Assembly (NCBI GenBank): GCA_033060915.1
Contig: CM065394.1
Location: forward strand, 15,649,501-15,713,500
From: Euryodendron excelsum
Taxonomy: Eukaryota > Streptophyta > Magnoliopsida > Ericales > Pentaphylacaceae
Direction: 5' to 3'
Length of the DNA stretch: 64,000 nt
Below, piece by piece: positions 35,811 through 47,300 of the stretch; position 1 is the stretch's first letter, and the number at the start of each line of letters is the position of its first letter. Under the pieces are notes generated by a model. That model made no database searches and was not told the origin of the DNA. It was given only the letters and a program-made list of their open reading frames with translations. The translations under genes were made by a program, and so were the position numbers.

Positions 35811-38800
35811 GTGTTGCGCCTTGGTTTTTTTGCACTCGTGAATGGTGGGAAAAATACACGGTATTCTGTCATTAGAACTCATCCTCTTAGAAGGGCGAGT
35901 ATGACTAGGTTTGAATTGAAAATTTATTTGAATAAGGGCTTTTGAAAAAGATTTGGAGTCGCCACTTAACTTTGTTAAGGTGAGTTAGGTCACCTAAAAC
36001 TAAGTGCAATTTGAATATTAAACTTAGAGTTTTTGAAAAAGGTTGTGAAAACTTCCTCAAGAAAGGGTTTTTTGGAAAACAGGTTGTTTGGCAACATTTG
36101 AAAAATGTTTAAACCCTTTATGAAAAATGACTCCAGGTTTTTGGTCTCTCAAAAATAGTGATCTATGGTTTGGAGGTTGGTTACGTATAGAGAAGATACA
36201 CTAGGCTATCACCCTATCTCACCCTTGCAGTACCTACATGTTTTTCTACCATAGGTTCACTCATTTAGAATCTCCGATTATCCAATGTCTAATGCTATCC
36301 ACTTTGAAAAGAATTATATGATGCGTGATATACGAGTGCAAGAAAAAGATTTGAAAAGAGATTGATTTTGAAACAAAGGATTGGAATTTTAAAAAAGGTT
36401 GTGGGAAATAAAAACTTGAATGAGGTTGTGACCGCACCCATGAGGGTTGCCTATGTATCATTTTGTTGGGAATCATGTCAATTGTAGTTTGAACTTGAGG
36501 TTCGATTGAGAAGAGACACTTTGGGGTCTTTGAAAAGTTTGACTTGAAAAGGTTTGATTTTGAACTTTGATTTGAAAAGCTTGAATTGAAACTTCGAAGT
36601 CATCTTGACTCGAATTAGAGTTTGAAAACTATCTTGGTTTAGACTAGAGTTTTAGAACAGAATTAAAGCTTCCTAATTTAGAGTTAGGGTCGAACTTGGG
36701 CTTTGACATCCTAGGACTTTAGTAACCTAGGCTTTGAAGCATGCAATTGAATGGGAAAGATTTGATTTGAACTTGAAAAGTTTGATTTAGAAAGTTCTAA
36801 TTTAAGAAAGTTTCGAATTTGAAAAGTTCCAATTTAAGGAAGATAGGATTTATGTAAGATTGAAAACAGTTTGATATGAACCATTCTAAGGTTATGATTT
36901 TGAAAACAATTAGGGTTTGAAAATGAGATTTGGACCTTGATGGTCTCTTGAATATAACACTGTGGAATGACTAGAATCAACTTAGGATTGTGGTTTTGAA
37001 AATAAGTTTGAAACAAGGAGGTTTTGAATGCAAGTTTTGAAAGAAAACTTTGATGCAAGTTTGAAAATAACCTTGAATGCAATTTTGAATGCAATGTATG
37101 AATATGATGATCACAATGCAATAGGGTTGTAAATATATAAGGTTAGGCTTCACCACATAATCAAAGGGGCCGGACCCATACCCTCTTAGGGGAAACTTAA
37201 AGAAAATCCTTGGCACGATGATTCTCTCTAAGACCTTCCTAGGCATAAATCGGGAGGTTCTTTGTTTCAAGCATGCAAGAAGAGGATGTATAAGATGGAA
37301 ATTAAAATAGAAGAGAACCCAATTGAGTTTGAAGAGAGAAAAGAGAGGGGGGAGTTGCATAAACTAAATTGAAAACCTACCTTGTTGTCTCTTTGCTTTG
37401 ATTGATTTGTTTACTTTGTTTGCTTCCTTTTAAGGGCTTTGAATATGCAGCACTTGATCTTTAATGGATGCCTGGACGCTTGTATTTGAGTGTATGGAGT
37501 GTATAGAAGCTAGGATTTGTGTATATGGAGTGTTGGGAGGCTAGAGTTTGAAGGAGACTTGGGAAAACTAAGATTTTGAAGCCTATTTTAAGTGAGGTAG
37601 TATTTCTGGACTGATTTTGCGGATCCTTTTTACGCAGGAAGAGATCTGTATTTATAGGCAATTGAAACAGGAATTGACGCTAGTTGATTTTTAAGCTTGG
37701 CACCACTTAGGCCATTTTGTGGCTTGTAGTGGCGCCAGTCCATTTGGGAAACTTTGAGGCGGCAAGAAACAAATTTTTTAACCCTTGGGATGCAAGGCAG
37801 AAGATTTGGGCGCCTGTCCTAGTGACTACTATGCAATTTTTAGCCTAATTTCACTAGGAGTGACTATGAAAAGTTTGGGAATGATTCGGAAGGTCAAGGA
37901 TGGATGGGAACCTCTAAAAGAGTGTCCCAGAGGTAACCGATTTGATAACCAGAGCCGGTGTGGTTGAAAAGGGTGATCGACCTTTGAGAATGGTTAGTTG
38001 AACAATGAAACATCAAAACTAATTTAGAATCGACCAGGATAGGATTCGAAGGTTGGAAATACTATCAAGAGTGCTCCGAAGGATTGTCAATTTGATACCC
38101 GGAGTCGGTATGGTTAGAAGAGGCGACCGGCTTACTAGGGCAAAACAGTCATTTCGCACCAGGTTTGTCAGAATGGACTCGGAATTATCAGAAGGGTACT
38201 AGAAGGTTGGGAATACTGTTAAAAGCATTCCTAGAAGATAAATGATTTGATACCCAGAGTCGGTGTGGTTCTCGAAGGCAATCGGATGCTAGGGGTAAAA
38301 TAGTCATTTTGACCGGATGGTCTCGGAATTGATCTAAAACTGACCGGAAGTCACTTGAACATGCCAGATTGTCTTTGAGATAATCTTGGAAGGGTGGACT
38401 TACCTTTCTGAGGGCTCAGGTACTGTCTCGAGAAGTGTGCCGGTGGGGCCCCAATGGCAGTTTGGTCATTATTCATGAGAGTGGGCTAGTAGACAATGGT
38501 GTTGACTTAGGTTTCGAGTGTTTCTGTCACTTTGACGATGTGTGACGAGTTGGTTTTCAAAGGTATCCCATTCTTTGGTAAACATGTCACAACCAAGAGA
38601 CGAGTTCGGTCTCGTGACATAGGGGGTTTGTTGGCATTCCCAATGTCGACCTGTTTGTGAGTGTTTCTGCCACTCTGACAGTTACGATGTTTGTGAGTGT
38701 TTTCGTGATTCAGATGGTACACGTTCATTCCGAAGATTGCCTAATCTCGGGAAGCTGCTAAATGGTTTTATCATCATGGGAACTTAAGTACTTTCCCAAT

Positions 38801-39279
38801 CGTCGTGTCAGATAACAAACCTTTTATATTGGCGGGCTAGCATGCGCCAAAAGTAAACTGCTCTAACATTTCAAGGACTTGGGTTCCGTCCCAGTCGACA
38901 GGTTTGAAGGGACTTGCTGTTGCAAGGAGTTTTCTCAGTAAACGCGCCGTGCTGGATGGATTTATCATCTGAGGGATTAACTTTCTCGAAAGACTAGCCG
39001 GATTAAGTATGATTGACTTGGACGAGAATTGGAATTAAGGTTGAAATAAAGACTTACCGTTTTTAAGAAGACATGCCAACTGGAATTAGACCGAGTAATA
39101 CTCTAAGGATATTTTTGTCATTTTGTTTGTATTGGGCTCCAGTGGGCCCACAAAGCACTTAATTGACTGGATTGAGTCTGAAAAATTGGCTGGAGCTTGA
39201 ATGTGTCTGAGTCGATTTGAATATGAGTTCAGTCAGGCCAGAGATTACCGAGCGGGCAAAAATAGGATGCTTATAATGC
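35811..39279 (-). mobile_element. Diverged giant-family LTR (minus orientation), solo
   Basis: The left end TGTTGCGCC and the right end GATGCTTATA correspond to the ends of the 5.46-kb LTR at 55684-61142 (TGTCGCGCC, GGTGCTTACA). Shared landmarks in order are TTAGAACTCAYCCTC, AGGTGAGTTAGGTCACCTAA, TTTGGAGGTTGGTTACGT, a minus-strand TATA box (37649-37656) and GAGTGTTTCYGCCACTC units. It interrupts the RNase H of the older copia, which resumes at CVDDMRSTSSYCFS. No clean target duplication was found (ATG on both sides at best). Confidence 0.82.
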
Positions 39280-39694
39280 GTTGACGATATGAGAAGCACC
39301 TCAAGTTACTGTTTTAGCCTTGGTTCTAGAATTTTTTCATGGTGTTCTAAGAAATAGGAAGTCATAACTCAATCCATAACAGAAGCAGAATATGTAGCTG
39401 CTCTGCTACTGTGAATCAAGCCCTTTGGATCAGGAAAGAAGAAAGCACTCAGATATTTGTGGACATCCAAACTGCAATTTTAATTGCTAATAATCCAGCA
39501 TTCCATGACAAAACAAAACATTTCTAGATAAAGTTTATCTTATAAGAGAGGTACAAAAGGAAGGAGAAGTGCAACTAATCTACTGCAAAATAGAAAATCA
39601 AAGTGCTGACATCCTAACAAAGGCACTTCCTAAAGTTAGATATGAATTCTTGAGGCAAAAGCTTGGAGTACACAGCTCCAGAGTTACGGAGGAG
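39280..39694 (+). pseudogene. RNase H remnant and polypurine end of the + strand copia element
   Basis: It encodes CVDDMRSTSSYCFSLGSR, then FSWCSKK(stop)EV and TEAEYVAA, the usual copia RNase H end, with several stops. The purine-rich ACGGAGGAG directly precedes the 3' LTR at 39695. Confidence 0.85.
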
Positions 39695-39983
39695 TGTTGA
39701 CTTGCATGACTCATGAAGCTGTTAGCAAACTACTGAAAATCAGTTTGTTGCTATTCTTTAGACAATAAAGAAGTCAAAGTGACTGTTAAGATTATGACCA
39801 TTTTATCATGCTATTTTTTAGGCACTTATCTGATATGCTCAACATGTAGTAGATTTTTCTACAATTTAATTTTCATTATGCTGTATAAATAGATGCTTTG
39901 TTGTTCAATAAAAATGTCTTATGTAGTTTCAAAAATATCTTGCTCTTTTTATCTTTGCACTTTCATTTTTTAAATAACCAATA
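39695..39983 (+). repeat. 3' LTR of the + strand copia element
   Basis: 289 bp, TGTTGACTTGC to AACCAATA, matching 25218-25511. The last dinucleotide has changed from CA to TA. It is followed by the GTTGT target duplication. Confidence 0.93.
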
Positions 39984-39988
39984 GTTGT

Positions 39989-41875
39989 GCTTGCTTGCTT
40001 GTGTTTTGATTATTTGACATGCGATTGTGATTCATGCACATGCACTAAATCAGGGATTGTCTAGAATTGGTGTTTGGACTTGCGCTAGCAAATCCCATTA
40101 ACAATAGCAATTTGGTTGTCTTGCAATTCTAGAGTTTATAATTGGGTCAAATAGTGTAAGCACAATTCAAAAGTGACTAGGAGTTTAACACAGCTAAGAA
40201 ACAGAGTTATTGAGTAGAGCTGAAGAAGGTCGCTCGAGTGAGATGGTTAGTTTGTTTGAGCGAGATTGCGAAGCTCACTCCGATAAATTCCAATGTTCCT
40301 TGCTGAATGGCTTGTTCGAAGTTGCTTGTGCAAGGCAAGACAGTAGCTCTCGCTAATGAGTCGCTGTATGCTAATCTATGGGAATTACAGAGAGTATGTT
40401 TCACTGGATGCCACTCGAGAATTTTTAGAAACTTGGGATTCTTTTTGGTTTTCGAATTTGAGCCAATTTGGAAGCCTGCTTATGCTCTTATACTCTTATA
40501 CTCCTACTATAAAAGAAATCTGAGATAGGTCAGAAAAGGTTGGTGATGCAGGATAATACAGCACATTCATACACACCCATATATATGCTAACACTCTTAA
40601 AATTGTTCTGTTATGAGACACTAGGCTTGTGCTAATTACCCACTTTTAAGATGGATTTTATAACTTTCAAGGTTATGCTTTTCTAGCTAATGGTACTTTA
40701 TTGTTATTAAACGAGTTCAAAAATTAAGTTTTAGAACGGTTTGTTTACATAATGGATGAGCTATCAGCAAGCCGAATGCGAGTTGATCATGAACAATTTG
40801 ATTCATTTACAACTCTACTCAAGATTATGCATGCTAAAATATATATAGATCTTCATTTGATAACTTAACACTTTAAATTTCAATTATGCAGACTTCGATA
40901 ACTTTCATCGATTCAGTGTTGATCTCCTGGGAAACTTTAAAAGAGATTGCTTATAGTCATTATTATAATGCCGTTTTTGGATTAATGGTGCCGAGTGTAC
41001 CATTCAAATGGCGTTTCTTAAAGAACTATATGCAAAATGGATGAAATTTTCTTTTTCTTGTTTTGTTTTGTTTTGTTTTGTTTTTTTTGATACAGGTCAA
41101 AGATTCAGAAAGACAATCCGAGCCTTTCGAACTAACACTCATAATGTTATCAAACTAACAACATTGTATATAAAGGTATGTACCTATATATATATATATA
41201 TGGCATATCACTCTGGAAAGGGACTGAAGGATCCTGGTTTGCTTGAACTCCTTGATTAGCTAGCATACAGTTGTTGACTTGCCTTAAGTATAGACTACGG
41301 AACTTTTTTGTCTTCTCACGAGGAAGCTGCAGTAGTCTTCGATCAATCTTCACCATCTATCTCTGCTTCCAAGAAATATCTTTAAATACGGAGTATAAGA
41401 AAACAATATTAGGAGCATACTTTTTTAAATAAAACCATAGAAGACTCATCTTTCAGTCAAAATTGAAAGCTAGCCTTTGGTTTTGCATTCGTCTACCTTT
41501 TTTCAAACACTCTCTGCCAAGCCTTTGCCATGTTCACTAGGAATTAGAGGAAGAATAACAAAGAAATTGTAAAACAAAGATGTTTGCAATTTTCCGCTAC
41601 CTAATTTTCTTGCGAATAATTTTGTTGTTATCATTATCACGAGCGTTATATATAATTCCTTTGCATATTTGAGTGCTCTCTTAGATTCGAGATACAAGTT
41701 TGTTCATGTAACTCATTATTCTCCACTCAAGCTTCAACTAGGCATTGTAAACTCTTTGCACTTAAGTCTTCGAGAGGGATTGCGCTATTTTCTGTTGAGA
41801 TATATAATTAACTTGGAGTGACCACAAGAGGGAAGAATCAACTATAATATAATGAGAGCTTAGGAATACTCATGC
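39989..41875. other. Intergenic DNA and duplicated spacer block B
   Basis: No gene is supported. About 40603-40700 resembles 48984-49080 (GAGACACTAGGCTTRTGCTA), the intron of the downstream LRK10L-2 pseudogene. From about 40750 the sequence is copy B of the segmental duplication described at 20830-22800. Confidence 0.65.
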
Positions 41876-41883
41876 CTATAAAT

Positions 41884-42129
41884 CATTGTTTTGAAAACCA
41901 GACTGGACCGGCCGGTTGAACCGGAAAAACCGAGAACCAGTCTAGGTAACGGTCCGGTTAACCCTTAAAATCCGTTTTAGTCAAAACTCGGTCAAACCCA
42001 GTCAAACTCGGTCAAACCCACGGTTAAACCGTGACCCGATCAATAAATCTGGTAATTGAGCCGGCCAGTTCAATTTTTAAGATAAAATTTTAAATTTTAA
42101 GTATTAAAATTAGTGTAAAAAAATAAAAT

Positions 42130-42180
<51 letters not shown>

Positions 42181-42264
42181 AGTTAATAACGGTTGACCCA
42201 ACGGTTGAACCAGTGACCCGGCCTCTCTTCCGATTCGCTCAATGGTCCGATTTTCAAAACATTG
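41884..42264. mobile_element. hAT-like MITE with 8-bp target duplication
   Basis: The ends CATTGTTTTGAAAA and TTTTCAAAACATTG are inverted repeats (13 of 14). The flanks CTATAAAT (41876-41883) and TTATAAAT (42265-42272) match at 7 of 8. The duplicated block at about 22050-22080 retains the empty site (CTATATAAATGCAATAAT). The interior has CCGGTTGAACCGG-like palindromes. Confidence 0.85.
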
Positions 42265-42286
42265 TTATAAATACAATAATCTGTGG

Positions 42287-42290
<4 letters not shown>

Positions 42291-42324
<34 letters not shown>
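42291..42324. repeat. (TC)n microsatellite
   Basis: About 17 CT/TC units, located before the LRK10L-2 pseudogene start. Copy A has a shorter, interrupted version at about 22108-22132. Confidence 0.9.
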
Positions 42325-42327
<3 letters not shown>

Positions 42328-42917
42328 AAAACTCTAAACACGGTTTACTTGATCTATTTGTCAAAACAGCTGACTTGGTCTCCGTTTGTTTATATGGTAA
42401 TAGGAGGCAGGGCCTTCCTATTTCTTTCCTTCCTTTCAATACTTACCAAACTACACCTCTCACCAACCATTATTTTTCATGGGCTTCTGCATATGCATTA
42501 TCCAACTCCTCTTTTCATCCCCACTAGATCGATTCCATCATCATTATCATCCCCATTAGACTCCACCAAATTAGTGCATGCACGTTTCATAGTAGTTTAT
42601 TGTTTGATTGCTTCAAACATAACATTCTTTTCACCATGCCTGAACCTTTCTACTTTTTCCTCGTTCTCTGTTGTAAGCACCCCATTTTTGACTGCTCGGC
42701 AGTCTACACTCCGTCCAGACTTGTTTTCAAGTCATTATGGACATTTTCCAATCGAAACCAATCCTCTAGTCCAAATTCCGTCTTCCCATCGCTTCGCGGG
42801 CCTGTCAGGCCCGAATAGAGGCCAAATGACCAAAATGCCCTTAGGGGCATTGTCCTTTCTTATTTCAATTCCAATCCCTTTCTCGAGACAGTTTATTCCT
42901 CGAGACGGTCCGAGTAG

Positions 42918-43590
42918 CAAAACTACTCACAAAACCGTCAGAGTGGCGGAAACACTCACAAAACCGTCAGAGTGGCGGAAACACTCACAAAACCGTTAGG
43001 GTGGCGGAAACACTCACAAAACCGTCAGAGTGGCGGAAACACTCACAAAACCGTCAGAGTGGTGGAAACACTCAAAACCCAGGCACGTCTCTTCGGAGAC
43101 GGTAAGACCCCTTTCCAATCCCTTTCTTGAGACAGTTTATTCCTCGAGACGGTTCCAATCCAGGGACGATAAGACCCCTTTCCAATCCCTCTCTCGAGAC
43201 AGTTTATTCCTCGAGACGGTCCGAGTAGCAAAACTACTCATAAAACCGTTAGAGTAGCGGAAATACTCACAGAACCGTTAGAGTAGCAAAACTACTCATA
43301 AAACCGTTAGAGTAGCGGAAATACTCACAGAACCGTTAGGGTAGCGGAAATACTCAATCCCGTCTGAGTAGCGGAAATACTCAATCCCGTCTGAGTAGCG
43401 GAAATACTCAACCCCGTCCGAGTAGCGGAAATACTCAACCCCGTCCGAGTAGCGGAAATACTCAATCCTGTCTGAGTAGCGGAAATACTCAACCCCGTCC
43501 GAGTAGCGGAAATACTTAACCCCGTCCGAGTAGCGAAAATACTCACACCGTTAGAGTGGCGGAAACACTCAAAACCTAGGTCAACACCAG
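42918..43590 (+). repeat. Tandem arrays of 25-29 bp units in the U3 of the giant LTR
   Basis: First come about five units of about 29 bp built on CCGTCAGAGTGGCGGAAAC. A spacer with two copies of CTCGAGACAGTTTATTCCTC follows. Then come about a dozen units of about 25-26 bp built on CCGTCCGAGTAGCGGAAAT. The units contain an inverted pair, GAGTAGC...CTACTC/TACTCA. The same arrays occur reversed at about 60185-60830. Enhancer-like function is only an inference. Confidence 0.85.
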
Positions 43591-44242
43591 TGGCTGTTAG
43601 CCCACTTCGGTGAAAAATGACCAAACTACCCTTAGGACCTTTTCCGAGACTTTTCGGTCAAGATGACCATTTTGCCCCTAGGCATCCGAACGCCCCGGGA
43701 ACCACACCAGCTCTGGGTATCAAACCGGTAATGTCCCGAGAATACTTTTTATAGTGTTGTCGACCTTCCTTTACCTTTCCAGACCATTCTGAGTTAGTTC
43801 CGGCAAACCCGGTGCAAAATGACCGTTTTGCCCCTGGTGGGCCGGTCTCCATTTCCGACCACGCTGGCCCTGAGAATCAAACCGGAAACCTCTGGGAACA
43901 TTCTAAATAATGTTTCCAGATCCCAAGTCTTCTTCCGGGACAATCCGGGTTCGCCCCGGCAGTTTCCGGCCCGATTGACCGTTTTGCCTCTAAAGGCTCG
44001 GTCAACCTTTCCGACACATCCAATCTTCACTTTTCAAGTCAAATACCTCCAGGACACTATTTCAAGTGTTCCTGCTTCTTTCCGGCCTTCCGGGTCACTC
44101 CCGGCTCCTTCAAATCATTCCCGGACTTTCCGGAGTCACTCCTAGTGAAGCCAGGCTAAAGTTTACATGGTAGTCACTAGTACAGGCGCCCAAATCTAGT
44201 CAAAGATACGTTGCTTGCCGACCTTAATTGTTTCCTAAATGG

Positions 44243-44342
44243 CTGGCGCCACTAGTAGTGGCGCCAAGCTAAAAAATGGCCTGGCGCCACTAGTAGTGGC
44301 GCCAGTGTAAATTTTACCCTGGCGCCACTGCAACAGGCGCCA
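44243..44342. repeat. Three GGCGCC-bounded palindromes just upstream of the LTR TATA box
   Basis: Two copies have 10-bp arms GGCGCCACTA/TAGTGGCGCC around a single base, and a third is imperfect (GGCGCCACTG...CAGGCGCC). They lie 15-115 bp before TATAAATA at 44358. Related copies precede the TATA box of the minus LTR (about 59266-59356), and a perfect copy is at 61343-61363. Confidence 0.85.
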
Positions 44343-44357
44343 GGCTTGTCTTCCCTC

Positions 44358-44365
44358 TATAAATA
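44358..44365 (+). promoter_or_regulatory. LTR TATA box
   Basis: TATAAATA in CTCTATAAATACAGAG, conserved at the same place in all four giant-family LTRs in the window (also 54231-54238, and on the minus strand 37649-37656 and 59236-59243). It puts the start of R near 44390, so U3 is about 1.7 kb and R-U5 about 3.4 kb. Confidence 0.75.
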
Positions 44366-47300
44366 CAGAGCCTCATTCAACGTGAAAGGGGTCTGCAAAC
44401 TTAACCTAAGAATCTCATATTTCGATATATAGAGCTCGAGCATCTCCAAAACCCTAGCCTCCCTAGGTTTTCTCAAACCCTAGCCACTATACACAAACCC
44501 GAGCCTCCTATACACTCATACACACCCCCATACACTCATACACTAGCCTTCAACCATCTTTGGAAGACTTGAAGAGCTACCATCCAAAGCTTGAAGACAA
44601 CCATTGAAGGCTGAAGAAGAAGATCAAGATAAAGACCGAAGACCGAAGATTGCACGGCGCGCAAAATAAACAAGAAACAAGGTAGGCTTTCTCTTTAATT
44701 TTCTGCACTTCCCCCCTCTCTCTTCTCTCTCCAACCCGTTTGAGTTTTCTCTATTTTAATCCCCTATCTCTTTCCCCCCCTTTCTTTGCATGCTTGAAAG
44801 AAGGAGACTCCCGGTCCATGTGTAGGATTAGACTGTTGGAGAGTCACCGTGTCGGGGGCTTTCTTCTAGTCTAACCAGAGACCACGTGGGTCCGGCCCCC
44901 TTGATTATGTGGTGAAGCCTTAGCCTTGTATGTTCACGACCCCCAAATTGCATTGTGCATATCATAGTCTTGCATCTTCCAAAATTCGTTTTTAAAAAGT
45001 TGTTTTTCAAAACGTTTTCAAACTTGTTTTCAAAATTGCATCAAAAGCTCTTTTTCAAAAACGTGTTTTCAAAACCACAATCCTAGGGTGATTCTAGCCT
45101 TTCTATGGCTAGGGTTGCTTTAGGAAAGTGTTATATTAAAAGTGGCCTTTTGGTCTATATTTTCAAACCTTGTTTTCAAAACCACTTTCTTAAAGTGGTT
45201 CTAGTCCTCTTATGGCTAGAATCGCTTTAGGAAAGTGAGACGTTTTCATACTTTCCAAAAAACTCTCTTTTCAAAAATTCCTTCCTCCTGAAAATCTCTT
45301 TTCCAACATACTTTCCTAAAACTCTCTTCTTCAAAAATTGTTTTAAAAAACTCCCTTCCAAAATCTATTTTTCAAAACTCCCTTTTTCAACTCCTTTCCA
45401 AAACTCTCTCTCCTAAAAATTCACTTTCTAAAAACACTCCCTCTCTTTAAAAATCTTTCTAAAAACTCTCTTCCCAAAATTTTCCTTCTAGAAATTCCCC
45501 TATAGGATTTTCCTTCCAAAAAACACGTTTCTAAAAACACACTTTCCAAAGCTCCTTCTCTTTAAAGTCTTTTTCCAAAAACTCTCTTTCCAAATTCACT
45601 TTCTAAAAACTCCTCCCTAGGATTTCTTTCCAAAAACTCGTTTCCAAAAGCGTATTTTCCAAAAATCTCTTTCCTTAGAGTCCAAGTCAAGCCCTAGAGC
45701 TAACCATTAGGAAACCCTAATTTTCTTTCCGAAAACATGATTTTCAAACTTTGCCCCAAACCTAGGTTTCCAAAACCTCTAGTTTTCACATCCAAATTAT
45801 TCATGTTTCCAAAACCTCTTTTCTACGTCAAAACTATAATTTTCCAAACCTAGGATTTCTAGAATCCCCCTTTCCAAATCCTTGCCAAATCCAATCTTTC
45901 CTTTAGGAAACCAAATCAAATCTCCCCGTTTAGGAAACTAGATCCTATCCTCCGTTTTTGAAAACAAAATCAAACCTTTCTCTTTTAGAAACCAAATTCA
46001 ATCCCTCCTAATCCCAAATATTTCCTAATTCAATTCCTTCCTGAACCATAAGTTTCCTAAACCCAAACTTTAAATCTTTCTTTAAATTTCAAAATCCAAA
46101 TCTTTCCTAATTTGAATCCTTCCTAAACTTCTACTTTCCTAAATCTTAAGTTTCCAAAACTTGAACATAAAAATCTTTCCTAAATTTTAAAACTTAACTC
46201 TCCAATCTTTCCTAGTTCAACCTCTTCCTAATTCTACCCCTTTTCAAAATCTTTTTCAAATCCAAGCTTTCAAATCTTTCCTAAACTCAAACCTTTCCTA
46301 ATATTAAGATTTTCCAAAGCTCTAAAACTTTCTAAATCTTGAACTTTCTAAATATCAAATCTTTCCAAATTTCAAATCTTTCTAAAATTTTAAGCTTCCT
46401 AAATTCAAAACTTTCTAAATTTGAAACTTTCTTAAGTTGAATCTTTCTAAACCTAAAACTTTCTAAATTCTAAACTTTCTTAAAACTTCAAAATCTTTTC
46501 AAATCTAAAACTTTTCTAAACTCAAAACTTTCTTAATTTAAGACTTTCTTAAGTTGAAACTTTTTTAATTCAAACATTTCCTAAATTGAAAACTTTCCTT
46601 TTTCAAGCTTTTCCTAAAACGAAACTTTCCAATTTCCAAACTTTCTTAAATTCAAAACTTTTCTAATTCGAAAACTTTCCAAAAATGAAAACTTTCCTAA
46701 TTTCGAAACCTTCCAAAAATGACATTTTCCTAATTCGAAACTTTCCTAATCCAAATCTTTCCTAAATTCTAAGTTTCCAAATCTTTCCAAATCTTCCAAA
46801 TCCAACATTCTAATCCAATCCTTCTTAATCTCAAGTCTAGGTTTCCTAAACCTCCTTCTTTCTAAAACCAAGTCTTTCCAAAATCAATTTTTCCAAAGCA
46901 AGTCCAATCCTCTCAATTCCAATTTCAAATCTCCTTTTCTAATTTCAAATCACATTCAATGTCCAATTCAAGTTCCTTCTTCAATCCACTCTTCTATTTT
47001 CAATCGGACTCTTGTCCGAACTACGACTGACCTGATTCCCCCAAAGGGATACGTAGGCAACCTTCATAGGTGCGGTCACAATACTTTTCAAACTATCAAT
47101 TCCACCCTCATGGGTGCGGTTTCCAAAATCTTTTCAAATCCAAAATTCCAATTTCAAAATTTCAATTTTCAAATTTCTACTTTCAGTTTTCAAACTCTTT
47201 TTTAATTTCAATTCCATCTTTTCAAATCTATTTTCAAACCAAATCAATTTCAAATCCATCTCTTTTCAAATCTATTTTTCAATTCTCTTTTCTTACACTT

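Larger units (their letters stand above)
25218..39983 (+). mobile_element. Old Ty1/copia retrotransposon, interrupted by three later insertions
   Basis: The element runs from TGTTGACTGG to ACCAATA and has matching 5-bp target duplications, GTTGT at 25213-25217 and 39984-39988. It has two LTRs of about 290 bp, a tRNA-Met-type primer site, degenerate gag-pol and a short purine tract before the 3' LTR. Its own length without the insertions is about 4.5 kb. By eye the LTRs differ at about 25 of 290 positions, so it is not recent. Insertions sit at 25635-31116, 33696-34963 and 35811-39279. Confidence 0.93.
40750..42560 (+). repeat. Segmental duplication copy B (partner about 20830-22800)
   Basis: Colinear with copy A in the same orientation. 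It leads directly into the LRK10L-2 pseudogene start at 42636, so the block is the promoter-side spacer of that gene. It contains a private 381-bp MITE. Confidence 0.8.

Noticed and set aside
42918..43590. Regularly spaced repeats resembling a CRISPR array
   Set aside because: Units abut with no unique spacers, and the setting is a plant LTR. These are tandem repeats.
43325..43624. Minus-strand ORF encoding a repeated SISATRTGL peptide
   Set aside because: It is the translation of the 25-26 bp LTR tandem array. The unit length happens to keep a frame open. There is no start context or homologue.
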